Origin: an archaeon
GTDB lineage: Archaea > Thermoproteota > Nitrososphaeria > Nitrososphaerales > Gagatemarchaeaceae
Assembly (NCBI GenBank): GCA_021823325.1
Contig: JAKAOG010000006.1
Coordinates: 1-43,375, forward strand
Direction: 5' to 3'
Length of the DNA: 43,375 bases
Shown here: positions 8,365 through 15,430 of the stretch, piece after piece
Layout of the letters: every line of letters starts with the position of its first letter
Position numbering within the stretch: the first letter of the stretch is position 1
Made by a program: the position numbers and the translations under genes
The notes under the pieces: generated by a model
Database searches by the model: none
What the model was told of the DNA's origin: nothing
Seen by the model: only the letters and a program-made list of their open reading frames with translations

Positions 8365-9210
8365 TCAGAGGGCGCCCCCGATGAACACAAGCAGTCCGAG
8401 CGTCATTCCCGCCAATGCGATGTTCTTGACCCTGTGCGCGCCCGAAGGGTCGTGCCTCGCGACGATGGCCGCTGCAAGGAAAAGGAATATCGCGTCTGGG
8501 ACCACCACGCCGATGGTGTAGATCCCGTTCGCGAGCCCGGTCAGGAGCGGGACCCAGCTGGTGAATACGGCGAAGACGAAGAACGCCGCGCCTACCCAGG
8601 CGGCAAAGGCTTGGCCTCTGCTCCTGGCTATCGAGTTGATGTCTCTCTTCGCGTCACCGTCTACGTCGGCCATCCCCTTCACGACCTCCCTCCCTACCCC
8701 TGAGAAGAACGCAGTCAGGGCCATCATCAGGAGCAACGACCCGCCGATCGAACCCCCCATGACCGCCCCTCCATAGATGAACGGTATCGCCAGGGAGGAC
8801 GCGACGATCAGGTTGCCTGCGAAGCCTGTCTTCTTCGCCCGGGCATTGTAGAGCCAGGACAGGAGAGCGTATGCCGCCGCGATCAGGAGCGCCAGGAGGT
8901 CAAACGAGAGGGCCGCGAAGGCGAGGCCGACGCCGAGGGTCACGTACGACATCGCCGCCGCCTCGGAGGCTGACACTCTGCCGCTTGGTATGGGGCGTCC
9001 AGGCTGGTTGACCTTGTCTACTTCGAGGTCGTACCGGTCGTTCACGACCATCGAATACGCGCAAATGAAGAAGCCTGTCAGGAAGCCAAGCGTCAGCTGG
9101 ACGGGAGAGACCGCAGGGGGTTTTGAAACGTAAGCTCCTACCACCACCGCGAAACCGATCATCGCGCAGTTCACCGGTCTGACGAGTTCCAGTTCGGCGC
9201 GGAGGTTCAA
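8365..9210 (-). CDS. UbiA prenyltransferase, probable digeranylgeranylglyceryl phosphate synthase
   Basis: A 281-residue integral membrane prenyltransferase. The first Asp-rich motif is NDRYDLEVD at residues 57-65 followed by N-PGRPIPSG. The second is DVDGDAKRD near residue 185. Eight or nine hydrophobic segments are visible. The motifs match archaeal geranylgeranylglycerol-phosphate geranylgeranyltransferase, which attaches the second C20 chain to glycerol-1-phosphate in membrane ether lipid synthesis. The egsA gene starting at 43245 makes the G1P backbone for the same pathway. The start lies 6 nt after the endA stop. Another UbiA substrate such as a quinone is less likely but cannot be excluded. 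Confidence 0.83.
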   Translation of the reverse strand: MNLRAELELVRPVNCAMIGFAVVVGAYVSKPPAVSPVQLTLGFLTGFFICAYSMVVNDRYDLEVDKVNQPGRPIPSGRVSASEAAAMSYVTLGVGLAFAALSFDLLALLIAAAYALLSWLYNARAKKTGFAGNLIVASSLAIPFIYGGAVMGGSIGGSLLLMMALTAFFSGVGREVVKGMADVDGDAKRDINSIARSRGQAFAAWVGAAFFVFAVFTSWVPLLTGLANGIYTIGVVVPDAIFLFLAAAIVARHDPSGAHRVKNIALAGMTLGLLVFIGGAL

Positions 9211-9216
9211 CGGGGG

Positions 9217-9765
9217 TCAGAACCTGGCCCTGCTCACCTTGTAATAGATGACCTCTCCTCTTCTCTCGATGACGGCGATTATCGCTTCCTTCCCCATCTT
9301 TGCCATTTCTTTCACGGACTTGCTCAGCTCTGCCATCCCTTTCTCTATCCCCTCATCGAGCGCGAAAACGACGTACTTCGCAGGTTTCTTGGGGTAGTCT
9401 CCCCTCTCGTACACCCGCAGGTCTGTCCCGAAACCGAATCCATCTCTGACGATGTAACCCCTGCTCTTCAGGTCCCTGTAAATGACGAACTTTGTCCAGG
9501 AGTCCCCGGCTCTCGTCTGTGCGAGTTCCGCAAGCCTCTCGAAACCGATGTCCGCGCCTCCGCGTTCCTTCAGCTCAAGCTTACGCGCATAAAGCAGGTA
9601 AAGGGCTTCGTAGTCCCTCAGCACCAGTTCGCCCCCGTCCCTTGACCCGTAGCCTGACTCCTCGAGCTCCCCGAACCTGTCCTTGTCCGTGATCTTGACC
9701 GCACCCTTCTCGAGGACTCCCCGGTAAGGAACCACGGTCTCTTCGGCGGAGGAAGCGTCCTGCAA
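9217..9765 (-). CDS. endA: tRNA-splicing endonuclease EndA-like subunit lacking the catalytic histidine
   Basis: EndA-family proteins cut bulge-helix-bulge introns from archaeal pre-tRNAs. The C-terminal nuclease fold is clear: SWTKFVIYRDLKSRGYIV, then GFGTDLRVYERGD, and VIYYKVSRARF at the end. Tyr119 and Lys176 (numbered from TTG 9765) fit two of the Tyr-His-Lys triad. Where the His normally precedes A-x-Y-V the sequence is PAKYVV, so Pro128 replaces it. This suggests a structural subunit of a heteromeric enzyme. The frame is open to GTG 9936, but a minus TATA-like box at 9791-9798 lies about 30 nt before TTG 9765, giving a 182-residue protein of normal size. First gene of the operon with ubiA and rfcL. 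Confidence 0.8.
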   Translation of the reverse strand: MQDASSAEETVVPYRGVLEKGAVKITDKDRFGELEESGYGSRDGGELVLRDYEALYLLYARKLELKERGGADIGFERLAELAQTRAGDSWTKFVIYRDLKSRGYIVRDGFGFGTDLRVYERGDYPKKPAKYVVFALDEGIEKGMAELSKSVKEMAKMGKEAIIAVIERRGEVIYYKVSRARF

Positions 9766-9790
9766 GGTCTTCGCGCCCCGACGCCTTCCA

Positions 9791-9798
9791 CTATATTT
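9791..9798 (-). promoter_or_regulatory. TATA-like box deciding the endA start
   Basis: Minus-strand AAATATAG, about 30 nt upstream of TTG 9765. It lies inside the longer open frame that begins at GTG 9936, so it argues for the shorter protein. Confidence 0.5.
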
Positions 9799-9825
9799 GA
9801 AGATGATTGGGCGGCGCCCGGAAAT

Positions 9826-9832
9826 CCTATAG
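9826..9832 (+). promoter_or_regulatory. TATA-like box for mtnA
   Basis: CCTATAG lies 25-31 nt before ATG 9857, predicting a leaderless mRNA divergent from endA. Confidence 0.45.
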
Positions 9833-9856
9833 ACGGGTCTGAGTCCGACCAGGGTC

Positions 9857-10897
9857 ATGGACGACTTCTTCACTCTGCGTACGGTCACATGGGCAGGAGG
9901 GAAGGTGAGGATGATAGACCAGACGGCCCTGCCCACCAGATTCTACTACGTGACTTACGAGCGCCCGGAACAGGTCGCTGCTGCCATCAAGACCATGGTC
10001 GTGAGGGGTGCCCCGGCGATCGGTGTCGCGGCAGCAATGGGGGTCGGTCTCGCCGCCGTCCGTTCAAGGTCAACCCGGCTCCCTGAATTCACGCGCGAAC
10101 TCGAGTCCGCCGCATCCCTGCTGCGCTCCACCCGCCCCACCGCGGTGAACCTCTTCTGGGGGATCGACAGGATCATGGCCAAGGCCCGGTCCGCCGCCTC
10201 TGTCAAAAGCGCCCGGGAGGCCATTGTTGACGAGGTAAAGGCGATGGAGGAAGAAGACGTGGCGGTGAACAGGAAGCTAGGCGCCAACGGCGCCAGTCTC
10301 ATCAAGGACGGTGACACTGTGCTTACGCAGTGCAACGCGGGAGCGTTGGCGACGGTCGGGTACGGGACGGCACTGGGGGTCGTTCGCGCCGCGGTTGAGC
10401 AGGGGAAGCTCGTCAAGGTCCTCGTCCCCGAGACGCGGCCCGCCCTTCAGGGCGCAAGGCTCACCGCTTTCGAGCTTGTGAGGGACAAGATATCATGCAC
10501 CCTGATCTCCGACACAGCGGTCGGGCTCATGATGAGCAGGGGGAGGGTCGACAGGGTGATCGTAGGGGCGGACAGGATCACAAAAGACGGTTATGTGTTC
10601 AACAAGATCGGGACATACCAAGAAGCTGTCCTCGCCTCGAGGCACCATATACCGTTCTATCCTGCAGCGCCGCGCTCCACCTTCGACCTGCAGAGGGCCC
10701 ACGAGCAGGTGACCATCGAAGAAAGAGGGGCGGAAGAGGTCGTCAGAATCCGCGGGAAGAGGATTGCGCCCGAAGGGATTCCTGTAGCGAACCCCGCCTT
10801 CGACATGACCCCGTCTGAGCTGGTCACAACGATGATAACCGAAAGGGGACTGCTGAATCCCCCGTTTGAAGAGAGCATTCCACGACTCATGTCTTAA
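9857..10897 (+). CDS. mtnA: S-methyl-5-thioribose-1-phosphate isomerase / IF2B-like sugar-phosphate isomerase
   Basis: A 346-residue protein of the eIF2B-like isomerase family. It has the opening RMIDQTALP (residues 18-26) and MVVRGAPAIGVAAA (47-60). The catalytic cysteine is Cys159 in TQCNAGALATVGYG and the catalytic aspartate is Asp239 in VGADRITKDGYVFNKIGTY. This set matches MtnA of methionine salvage, which isomerises methylthioribose-1-phosphate to methylthioribulose-1-phosphate. Related archaeal paralogues act on ribose-1,5-bisphosphate in AMP degradation; the N-terminal motif favours MtnA. No other salvage genes are adjacent. Its stop codon lies within the probable promoter of the following tRNA gene. 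Confidence 0.85.
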   Translation: MDDFFTLRTVTWAGGKVRMIDQTALPTRFYYVTYERPEQVAAAIKTMVVRGAPAIGVAAAMGVGLAAVRSRSTRLPEFTRELESAASLLRSTRPTAVNLFWGIDRIMAKARSAASVKSAREAIVDEVKAMEEEDVAVNRKLGANGASLIKDGDTVLTQCNAGALATVGYGTALGVVRAAVEQGKLVKVLVPETRPALQGARLTAFELVRDKISCTLISDTAVGLMMSRGRVDRVIVGADRITKDGYVFNKIGTYQEAVLASRHHIPFYPAAPRSTFDLQRAHEQVTIEERGAEEVVRIRGKRIAPEGIPVANPAFDMTPSELVTTMITERGLLNPPFEESIPRLMS

Positions 10898-10901
10898 TTA
10901 G
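10892..10901 (+). promoter_or_regulatory. TATA-like box for the tRNA-Arg gene, overlapping the mtnA stop
   Basis: TCTTAATTAG spans the mtnA stop TAA (10895-10897) and lies 23-32 nt before the tRNA 5' end at 10924, the expected position for a tRNA promoter in archaea. Confidence 0.45.
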
Positions 10902-10923
10902 CCGCCCTCTCGCGTGCCGATTC

Positions 10924-11017
10924 GGGCCCGTAGCCTAGCACGGATTAAGGCGTCAGCCTTCGGAGCTGAAGAGTCGCCAGACCTCGGAGACCATGGGTTC
11001 GAATCCCACCGGGCCCG
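10924..11017 (+). tRNA. tRNA-Arg (anticodon UCG) with an 18-nt insertion
   Basis: The acceptor strands GGGCCCG (10924-10930) and CGGGCCC (11010-11016) pair fully, with discriminator G 11017 and no encoded CCA. The D arm is 10933-10951 with GCCT/AGGC. The anticodon arm pairs TCAGC with GCTGA around the loop CTTCGGA (10958-10964), giving anticodon TCG at 10960-10962. The T loop TTCGAAT (10998-11004) is flanked by ATGGG and CCCAC. Between the anticodon arm and T arm there are 23 nt (10970-10992) instead of about 5, so the gene is 94 nt rather than 76. The excess may be a noncanonical intron at the variable/T-stem boundary. Confidence 0.85.
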
Positions 11018-11139
11018 CTATGAAATAAGCTCAAAATGCGTATCACTTGGACAACAGAGTGTCCTATGAGTTTCTCGATAACCCCAGACCGAATCCAAAA
11101 AATGGGGGTCGGCGGACGATGCCCACCGACTTGCTCGAT

Positions 11140-11994
11140 TTATCGACGGTAGACTCCTGGTATGGAGAGCGGGGAGCCGTTGGCGAGCCAAGAGACGGTG
11201 AACGAATTCGAGGAAGCCGTCGTGACCGAGACGAGGTTCGTAAGGCTCCCGTCCGAGTTGACCGAGACCATTGTCATCTGGTCGTAACAGGGAGCGAACG
11301 AAGGCGAGGGTCCGCATGCCGGGTAACTGGCGACGGCGTCCTGTAGCGTCGACGGACCTGCCGTGGTCGCGAAAGAGGCATGGGTGAAGGTTGCCGAATC
11401 GAAGGTGGCCAAGGGGAGGATGGTGAGGTACCCATTTGAGATTGTAGCCGCACGCTCCACTACCCATTCGGCAGAGCCGCGCTGGGCCGCGTCGGGACCG
11501 TTCACAGGTGCGCTGACTGTTGTCGAGAAGGACTGGCCGTTAGTGTTGTCAGCGATCGAGAGGGTGAAGCTCCCACCGCCGTTGTAGACGACGCTGGCTG
11601 TGATGCTGTCACCAGCCGAGACGGTCATGGAGTGGATGGTCATAGACACGCGGGGGTACATCTCCCACCAGGCGTAGTAGGTCGCACCGCTTGCACCGTA
11701 ACTCCCCGAGATGCCTGTCTGTTCCACAGTCCCGGTCGAGTATCCGTCGATGCCGACCCAGACGCTGACATCGGTGGGCGACCCGTCGACCGAGGATGGG
11801 CCGCTGACCTTGGGGACCGTGAAGGTCCCGGACACGGAAGTGACGCCGGTGATGTTCACAGCATAGCCAGACCAGTTGAGGGAGAGGGTGTTGGAGACCC
11901 CGTAGTTCGGTACATTGGCAATCTGGGCGGTCGCCGCTGGAACGACTGCGAGTGCGAGAATTGCTAGGAGTGGAATCATACGAAGGTACTTCAT
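11140..11994 (-). CDS. Secreted glutamic peptidase of family G1 (eqolisin-like)
   Basis: A 284-residue exported protein. Residues 1-23 form a signal peptide (basic start, hydrophobic core, ATA cleavage region). The mature part begins near NWSGYAV (40-46), then VWVGIDG (79-84) with Gln92 in TVEQTG, YYAWWEMYP (106-114) and AEWVVER with Glu176 and Glu180. This order matches family G1 peptidases, beta-sandwich acid proteases whose catalytic pair is Gln and Glu. Gln92 and one of these glutamates are the likely catalytic pair. A minus TATA box at 12021-12027 lies about 30 nt before ATG 11994. The gene has no operon partner, and the role is probably protein scavenging outside the cell at acid pH. 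Confidence 0.82.
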   Translation of the reverse strand: MKYLRMIPLLAILALAVVPAATAQIANVPNYGVSNTLSLNWSGYAVNITGVTSVSGTFTVPKVSGPSSVDGSPTDVSVWVGIDGYSTGTVEQTGISGSYGASGATYYAWWEMYPRVSMTIHSMTVSAGDSITASVVYNGGGSFTLSIADNTNGQSFSTTVSAPVNGPDAAQRGSAEWVVERAATISNGYLTILPLATFDSATFTHASFATTAGPSTLQDAVASYPACGPSPSFAPCYDQMTMVSVNSDGSLTNLVSVTTASSNSFTVSWLANGSPLSIPGVYRR

Positions 11995-12020
11995 GTTCGG
12001 TTTCAGGGGGGTCGGCAGAG

Positions 12021-12027
12021 TTAAATG
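12021..12027 (-). promoter_or_regulatory. TATA-like box for the G1 peptidase gene
   Basis: Minus-strand CATTTAA about 30 nt upstream of ATG 11994, predicting a leaderless transcript. Confidence 0.5.
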
Positions 12028-12120
12028 GCTTTTGGAGTCATTTCTCTGTGGAATAATCTGACGTGAAGTAGAGTCGGATGTTGGTTATCGTGTTACGCCG
12101 AACAGCAAGGTGGCTCTGCA

Positions 12121-12137
12121 AAGGGTATCCAACCCTT
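12121..12137. repeat. Small perfect hairpin
   Basis: AAGGGTATCCAACCCTT folds into a 6-bp stem (AAGGGT with ACCCTT) around a 5-nt loop. It lies 9 nt before the larger inverted repeat, inside non-coding DNA. Confidence 0.5.
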
Positions 12138-12146
12138 GAAGGGGCG

Positions 12147-12209
12147 ATTCCCGATAGGCACGAACCCATCCGTTAGAATACCCGTTCCGACCCCTTTCCC
12201 TATCGGAAT
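12147..12209. repeat. Imperfect inverted repeat with 40-nt spacer
   Basis: Left arm ATTCCCGATAGG (12147-12158) and right arm CCTATCGGAAT (12199-12209) are complementary over 11 bp with one bulged C in the left arm. The spacer of 40 nt is C-rich. The arms could form an RNA stem or bind a dimeric regulator. Confidence 0.5.
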
Positions 12210-12554
12210 GTTAAGCCCTCCAGTTTCGTACAATTCCGTCTGAGGCTCGATCGTCCCTTGATCTAACGCAGAGCCGATTCTAGTCAGGATCCTCGATAAA
12301 CTCCTTCACAATTGGTCTCGGCCCTATGCCTGCTTACCGACCCGTTACAAGCTTGCCCTCTTCCAGTCTCCAAGGCAGGGCAGATGGTACCCGTCCTCAG
12401 CTTCCAGAAGCCTGAGACTCGCCTATCCGACTCCGGTGATTTCGTATCCATCCATCTGTCTCTCCGATAGTGATACCAGAAGCCATAACGGCACTGTCTC
12501 TAACTCCATTCCGCGGGGAACCACTCGAGAGATGGTGGGGGCACTGACCGAGTT

Positions 12555-12563
12555 TTGTATAAG
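12555..12563 (+). promoter_or_regulatory. TATA-like box for the ChrB-C-like gene
   Basis: TTGTATAAG lies 31-39 nt before ATG 12594, implying a leader of roughly 5-10 nt. Confidence 0.5.
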
Positions 12564-12593
12564 TAGCCCACCTAGCTAGGTAGCCGAGCTGCT

Positions 12594-13058
12594 ATGAAGT
12601 GGGTAACAAGAGAGAAGGCGAAGGTAGACAGAATAGCGTGTCCATGGGTCATCAAGAGGTTCGTTGATCGACAGGCGGAGTTCCTGTTCGTCCCCAGGGA
12701 GAAGGTCCTTGAGGTGGCAAAGAAGGAGAACGCGATCCCCTTCGACACCCAGGGTGCCGAGCTGATGCACTACAAGGAGAACGGGGAAGAAAGGGTCAGC
12801 TTCGACGCGATCATCAAGAAGTACGGGCTCAAGGACCCAGCGCTCCTGGAGTTGGCGAAGATAGTCAGGGGAGCTGACGCCAATATCCCGAACGCGCCAA
12901 GGGAGTCGCCGGGGCTAGAGGCGGCGGCGCTCGGCTTCAGAGGAGTCGCGAAGGATGACTTTGAGAACATGAAGCTGCAGTTTCCCTTCTATGACGCCAT
13001 GTACAGCTACTGCCAGCAGAGGCTGCATGAAGGGCTCAAGCTGGAGCACGCGGCATAG
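12594..13058 (+). CDS. ChrB C-terminal-domain-like protein
   Basis: A 154-residue protein matching the C-terminal domain of ChrB (chromate resistance). The diagnostic stretch is KVDRIACPWVIKRFVD near residues 10-25, followed by AEFLFVP, PFDTQGAELMHY, SFDAIIKKYGL and LAKIVRGAD. The N-terminal ChrB half is absent, as is common for stand-alone archaeal and bacterial members. In bacteria ChrB regulates or supports the ChrA exporter, but no chrA is seen here, so a chromate role is uncertain. The conserved Cys and His residues suggest metal or redox chemistry. It is followed after 26 nt by a beta-propeller gene in the same orientation. Confidence 0.78.
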   Translation: MKWVTREKAKVDRIACPWVIKRFVDRQAEFLFVPREKVLEVAKKENAIPFDTQGAELMHYKENGEERVSFDAIIKKYGLKDPALLELAKIVRGADANIPNAPRESPGLEAAALGFRGVAKDDFENMKLQFPFYDAMYSYCQQRLHEGLKLEHAA

Positions 13059-13084
13059 ACATCTAGAGGGGACCCGTTAGAACA

Positions 13085-13981
13085 ATGCTCCGACAGGTTG
13101 CTAGGATTCCCCTTCCTCCCCATGGTGAAGGAGACTATGACCATGCAGACGTCCACCTCCAGAGTGGCAAGATGTACATCGCCCACACCGCGAACAACAC
13201 CGTGGAGGTCGTTGACGGGAACAGAATGGCTCACGCCGTCACCATACCTGGGTGCCCTGAAGCAAGCGGAGTCCTCTGCGCCCAGTCAGAAGGGCTGGTC
13301 TTCGCAGCGTCGAGGGGAGAAGGGAAGGTGCTGGTAATCGATGTCGGCACAGACCGAAAGAAGAGGGAGATATCTGCCGGATCAAGACCGAACGGGCTCG
13401 CGTGGGACTCCACCAGGAGACACCTTTTGGTAGCCGACGTCAAAGACAACAAGGCCAGGTTGTTCGACCCATCGTCAGGGGCAGAGCTCCGGTCGTTGGC
13501 TCTGAGAGGGAGGCCAAGGTGGTGCCTGTACGACGGCAAACTAGACGTCTTCCTCGTGAATGTTCGTGACCCTCCAGGCGTCGCCCTGATCTCCCCTGAA
13601 ACGATGAGCGAAAAGAGGTTCGTCCCGGTCTCAGTGCCGGGGCCCCATGGTCTGGAATCTATCGAGGGCGCGGGGCGCGCATTCGTCGCGTGCGACGGCA
13701 AGTCTCTGGTTGCGCTGGACTTCCTCAAAGGAAAGGAGATCGCGAGCGTCCCGCTTTCGGGAGAACCTGATGTGCTCTGGCTGAACCCTGTCATGGGCCA
13801 CCTATACTGCGCGATTGGAGAGCCGGGAGTTATCGATGTGATTGACACCAGAACGCTTTCTATCAGCGGGAAGGTCACTACAGAGGAAGGGGCGCACACG
13901 TTGACCTTCGACAGTACGACCCAGCGCCTTTACTCGTTGCTACCAAATGCAAACTGCGTGGCGGCCTATTCCTACGAATAG
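13085..13981 (+). CDS. YncE/YVTN-type beta-propeller protein
   Basis: A 298-residue protein with repeated blades of the kind found in YncE and other lactonase/surface-layer propellers. Examples are KMYIAHTANNTVEVVDG near residue 30, EGKVLVIDVGTDRKKREI near 80, RHLLVADVKDNKARLFDP near 115, and PGVIDVIDTRTLSISGKV near 250. The repeat length is about 40-45 residues, which gives six or seven blades. There is no signal peptide at ATG 13085, so it appears cytosolic. It probably forms an operon with the ChrB-C-like gene. Such propellers can bind ligands or DNA, or have enzyme activity; nothing here identifies which. Confidence 0.7.
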   Translation: MLRQVARIPLPPHGEGDYDHADVHLQSGKMYIAHTANNTVEVVDGNRMAHAVTIPGCPEASGVLCAQSEGLVFAASRGEGKVLVIDVGTDRKKREISAGSRPNGLAWDSTRRHLLVADVKDNKARLFDPSSGAELRSLALRGRPRWCLYDGKLDVFLVNVRDPPGVALISPETMSEKRFVPVSVPGPHGLESIEGAGRAFVACDGKSLVALDFLKGKEIASVPLSGEPDVLWLNPVMGHLYCAIGEPGVIDVIDTRTLSISGKVTTEEGAHTLTFDSTTQRLYSLLPNANCVAAYSYE

Positions 13982-14165
13982 TCCGGGCCCGACCCAATCA
14001 GTCGTGCGTGCCGGTCACAAGCGACACTGGACACTATTCCTACACGGTTGAAAGGGTCCTCAGAAAGCAGGACTCAGTTTCCTCGAGGGCATCCCATAGG
14101 GCCGCCCTCGCGCACCCGTTCGTCAAAATCTGACGACCTCATCCAGTCCGACCGGAGGCCGGGCC

Positions 14166-14810
14166 CTACTCGTCCTGGAAGGGAAAGTCTAGCGCGTTCG
14201 TCATTATCCTGCGCTCGGCCGACCTTAGTATCTCGCTAAGGGTCGAGGGCTTGACTCCCACCAGTCCGCTCAGCCCCGTAAGGCTGATCTTCCTTGGAAA
14301 CTCAAAGTACCCCCTCGCGATCGCCGTGGCCAGTATCTCCTTCTGCCTCCCAGTCAGAGCAGGCTTCCTTTCCAGCGGTGCGATGTCCTCTATCTTGGTT
14401 TCTATCCCTTCGCTTTCCAGATACGCGAGGATCTGACGGAAGTCGCTCGCCTTCCTGGTGATGAATCTCCAAGATGCCGGCCGCGTCTCCGAGTTGAGCG
14501 GACACTCGAGACAGACGATCGCCGAGTCGTTGGAAGCCCTGCATATCATAGGCCTATCCATGACCACCAGCAGAGGGCTCGTATCCGAGTCCTTCTCCCC
14601 CTCGACCACCTGCCTGACTCCGCTGGTCCTCCGTATCTGTGAGGTCGCTGCACGGACGGCCTCCTCTTCGCCTCTGAGCTCAAGAAGGAGCGACATGCCA
14701 GTCTTGTTGAACGACTTGCAGTCCACCACTGAGAGTTTCACCCCGTTGTCCCTCGCGGCCTGTTGCAGCTCGTTCTCGAATCTCACTTCGAGTCCTATCT
14801 GTTGAATCAT
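14166..14810 (-). CDS. HTH_10 (bacterio-opsin activator-type) transcription regulator
   Basis: A 214-residue regulator. The C-terminal part has LTGRQKEILATAIARGYFEFPRK and LSGLVGVKPSTLSEILRSAERRI (residues about 150-205), the hallmark of the archaeal HTH_10/Bat-like helix-turn-helix family. The N-terminal 140 residues form a divergent sensor-like region with four cysteines (Cys31, Cys90, Cys99, Cys102), possibly redox or metal sensing. A TATA-like TTAAATACG on the minus strand near 14836-14844 lies about 30 nt before ATG 14810. The neighbouring V4R-like gene is divergent and is a possible target. Confidence 0.8.
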   Translation of the reverse strand: MIQQIGLEVRFENELQQAARDNGVKLSVVDCKSFNKTGMSLLLELRGEEEAVRAATSQIRRTSGVRQVVEGEKDSDTSPLLVVMDRPMICRASNDSAIVCLECPLNSETRPASWRFITRKASDFRQILAYLESEGIETKIEDIAPLERKPALTGRQKEILATAIARGYFEFPRKISLTGLSGLVGVKPSTLSEILRSAERRIMTNALDFPFQDE

Positions 14811-14888
14811 GGTTGAACCAGTTAGGGACGAGCGGCGTATTTAACGCGGAAAGACGATTCCCAGAAGTGGAAATCGTGGGCCCATCCC

Positions 14889-15419
14889 ATGCGCCCTAAG
14901 ACCTTAGGGGCGCCGCTTAACGCCCTGCCGCTGACAATGCGGTCCATGCCAAAGACAGGCCAGGCGGCGAAGGACGAAGAGTCATTCTGGCGCGACTATC
15001 CAGCAATGGCAGGTTACTTCGCGCCCGGCATAAACCCGTTGCTGAGCTACCTCGGACTCGGCTCGAAACAGGTCATGCACGGGCTTGGGGAGATGGTGGG
15101 GCGTGAGGCTGCTTCCAAGCTCGCTCACCTGTCCCTCGACCAAATGCTGGCCGAGTTCGGAAGGATCTGGCAGGAGTACAGGATCGGGTCCCTCACCGTC
15201 GAGAACCGCGATCCCCTTGTCCTTCAGATCTCCAACTGTGCTGTGTGCGGACAGCTGCAGGGGACCGGAGAGATGTTCGAGTGCGCGTTCCACGAAGGGT
15301 TCTTCCAGGGCGCGTTGCGGACACGCCTCGGAAGGCCAGTGGTCGTGCGGCAGGAGACCAACTACCAAGGGGAAGCCGGCACCTGGTGCAGGCGGCTTGC
15401 GGTAGACGTCACCGAGTGA
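14889..15419 (+). CDS. V4R-like domain protein
   Basis: A protein of up to 176 residues from ATG 14889. An internal ATG at 14937 or 14946 is an alternative and would remove a basic tail of low resemblance. The C-terminal half shows LQISNCAVCGQLQGTGEMFECAF (split by conserved cysteines), then EGFFQGALRTRLGRP and NYQGEAGTWCRRLAVDV. The Cys pattern and a G-x-x-x-G helix near LGEMVGREAA fit a V4R or related hydrocarbon-binding fold. It could sense a small molecule for the divergent HTH_10 regulator, 78 nt away. This is inference and the fold call is tentative. Confidence 0.55.
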   Translation: MRPKTLGAPLNALPLTMRSMPKTGQAAKDEESFWRDYPAMAGYFAPGINPLLSYLGLGSKQVMHGLGEMVGREAASKLAHLSLDQMLAEFGRIWQEYRIGSLTVENRDPLVLQISNCAVCGQLQGTGEMFECAFHEGFFQGALRTRLGRPVVVRQETNYQGEAGTWCRRLAVDVTE

Positions 15420-15430
15420 CACCCTGAGCT

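Larger units (their letters stand above)
11995..12554. other. Long intergenic region with inverted repeats, no recognised gene
   Basis: About 560 nt between two divergent genes. It contains the promoter of the G1 peptidase (12021-12027), a perfect small hairpin and a larger imperfect inverted repeat (listed separately). No open frame resembles a known protein, and both strands are interrupted by stops. GC content appears lower than in the flanking genes. I tested by eye for SRP RNA and RNase P RNA signature motifs and found none. It may hold an untranslated RNA or the remains of a gene. Confidence 0.5.

Noticed and set aside
9766-9936. Longer N-terminus of EndA starting at GTG 9936 or ATG 9858
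   Set aside because: The extension is basic and unlike the family, overlaps the mtnA start, and contains the TATA-like box placed correctly for TTG 9765.
10970-10992. Reading the tRNA as a class II tRNA-Ser or tRNA-Leu with a long variable arm
   Set aside because: The anticodon loop CTTCGGA with the fixed U33 gives UCG (Arg), and the insert forms only weak 3-bp stems.
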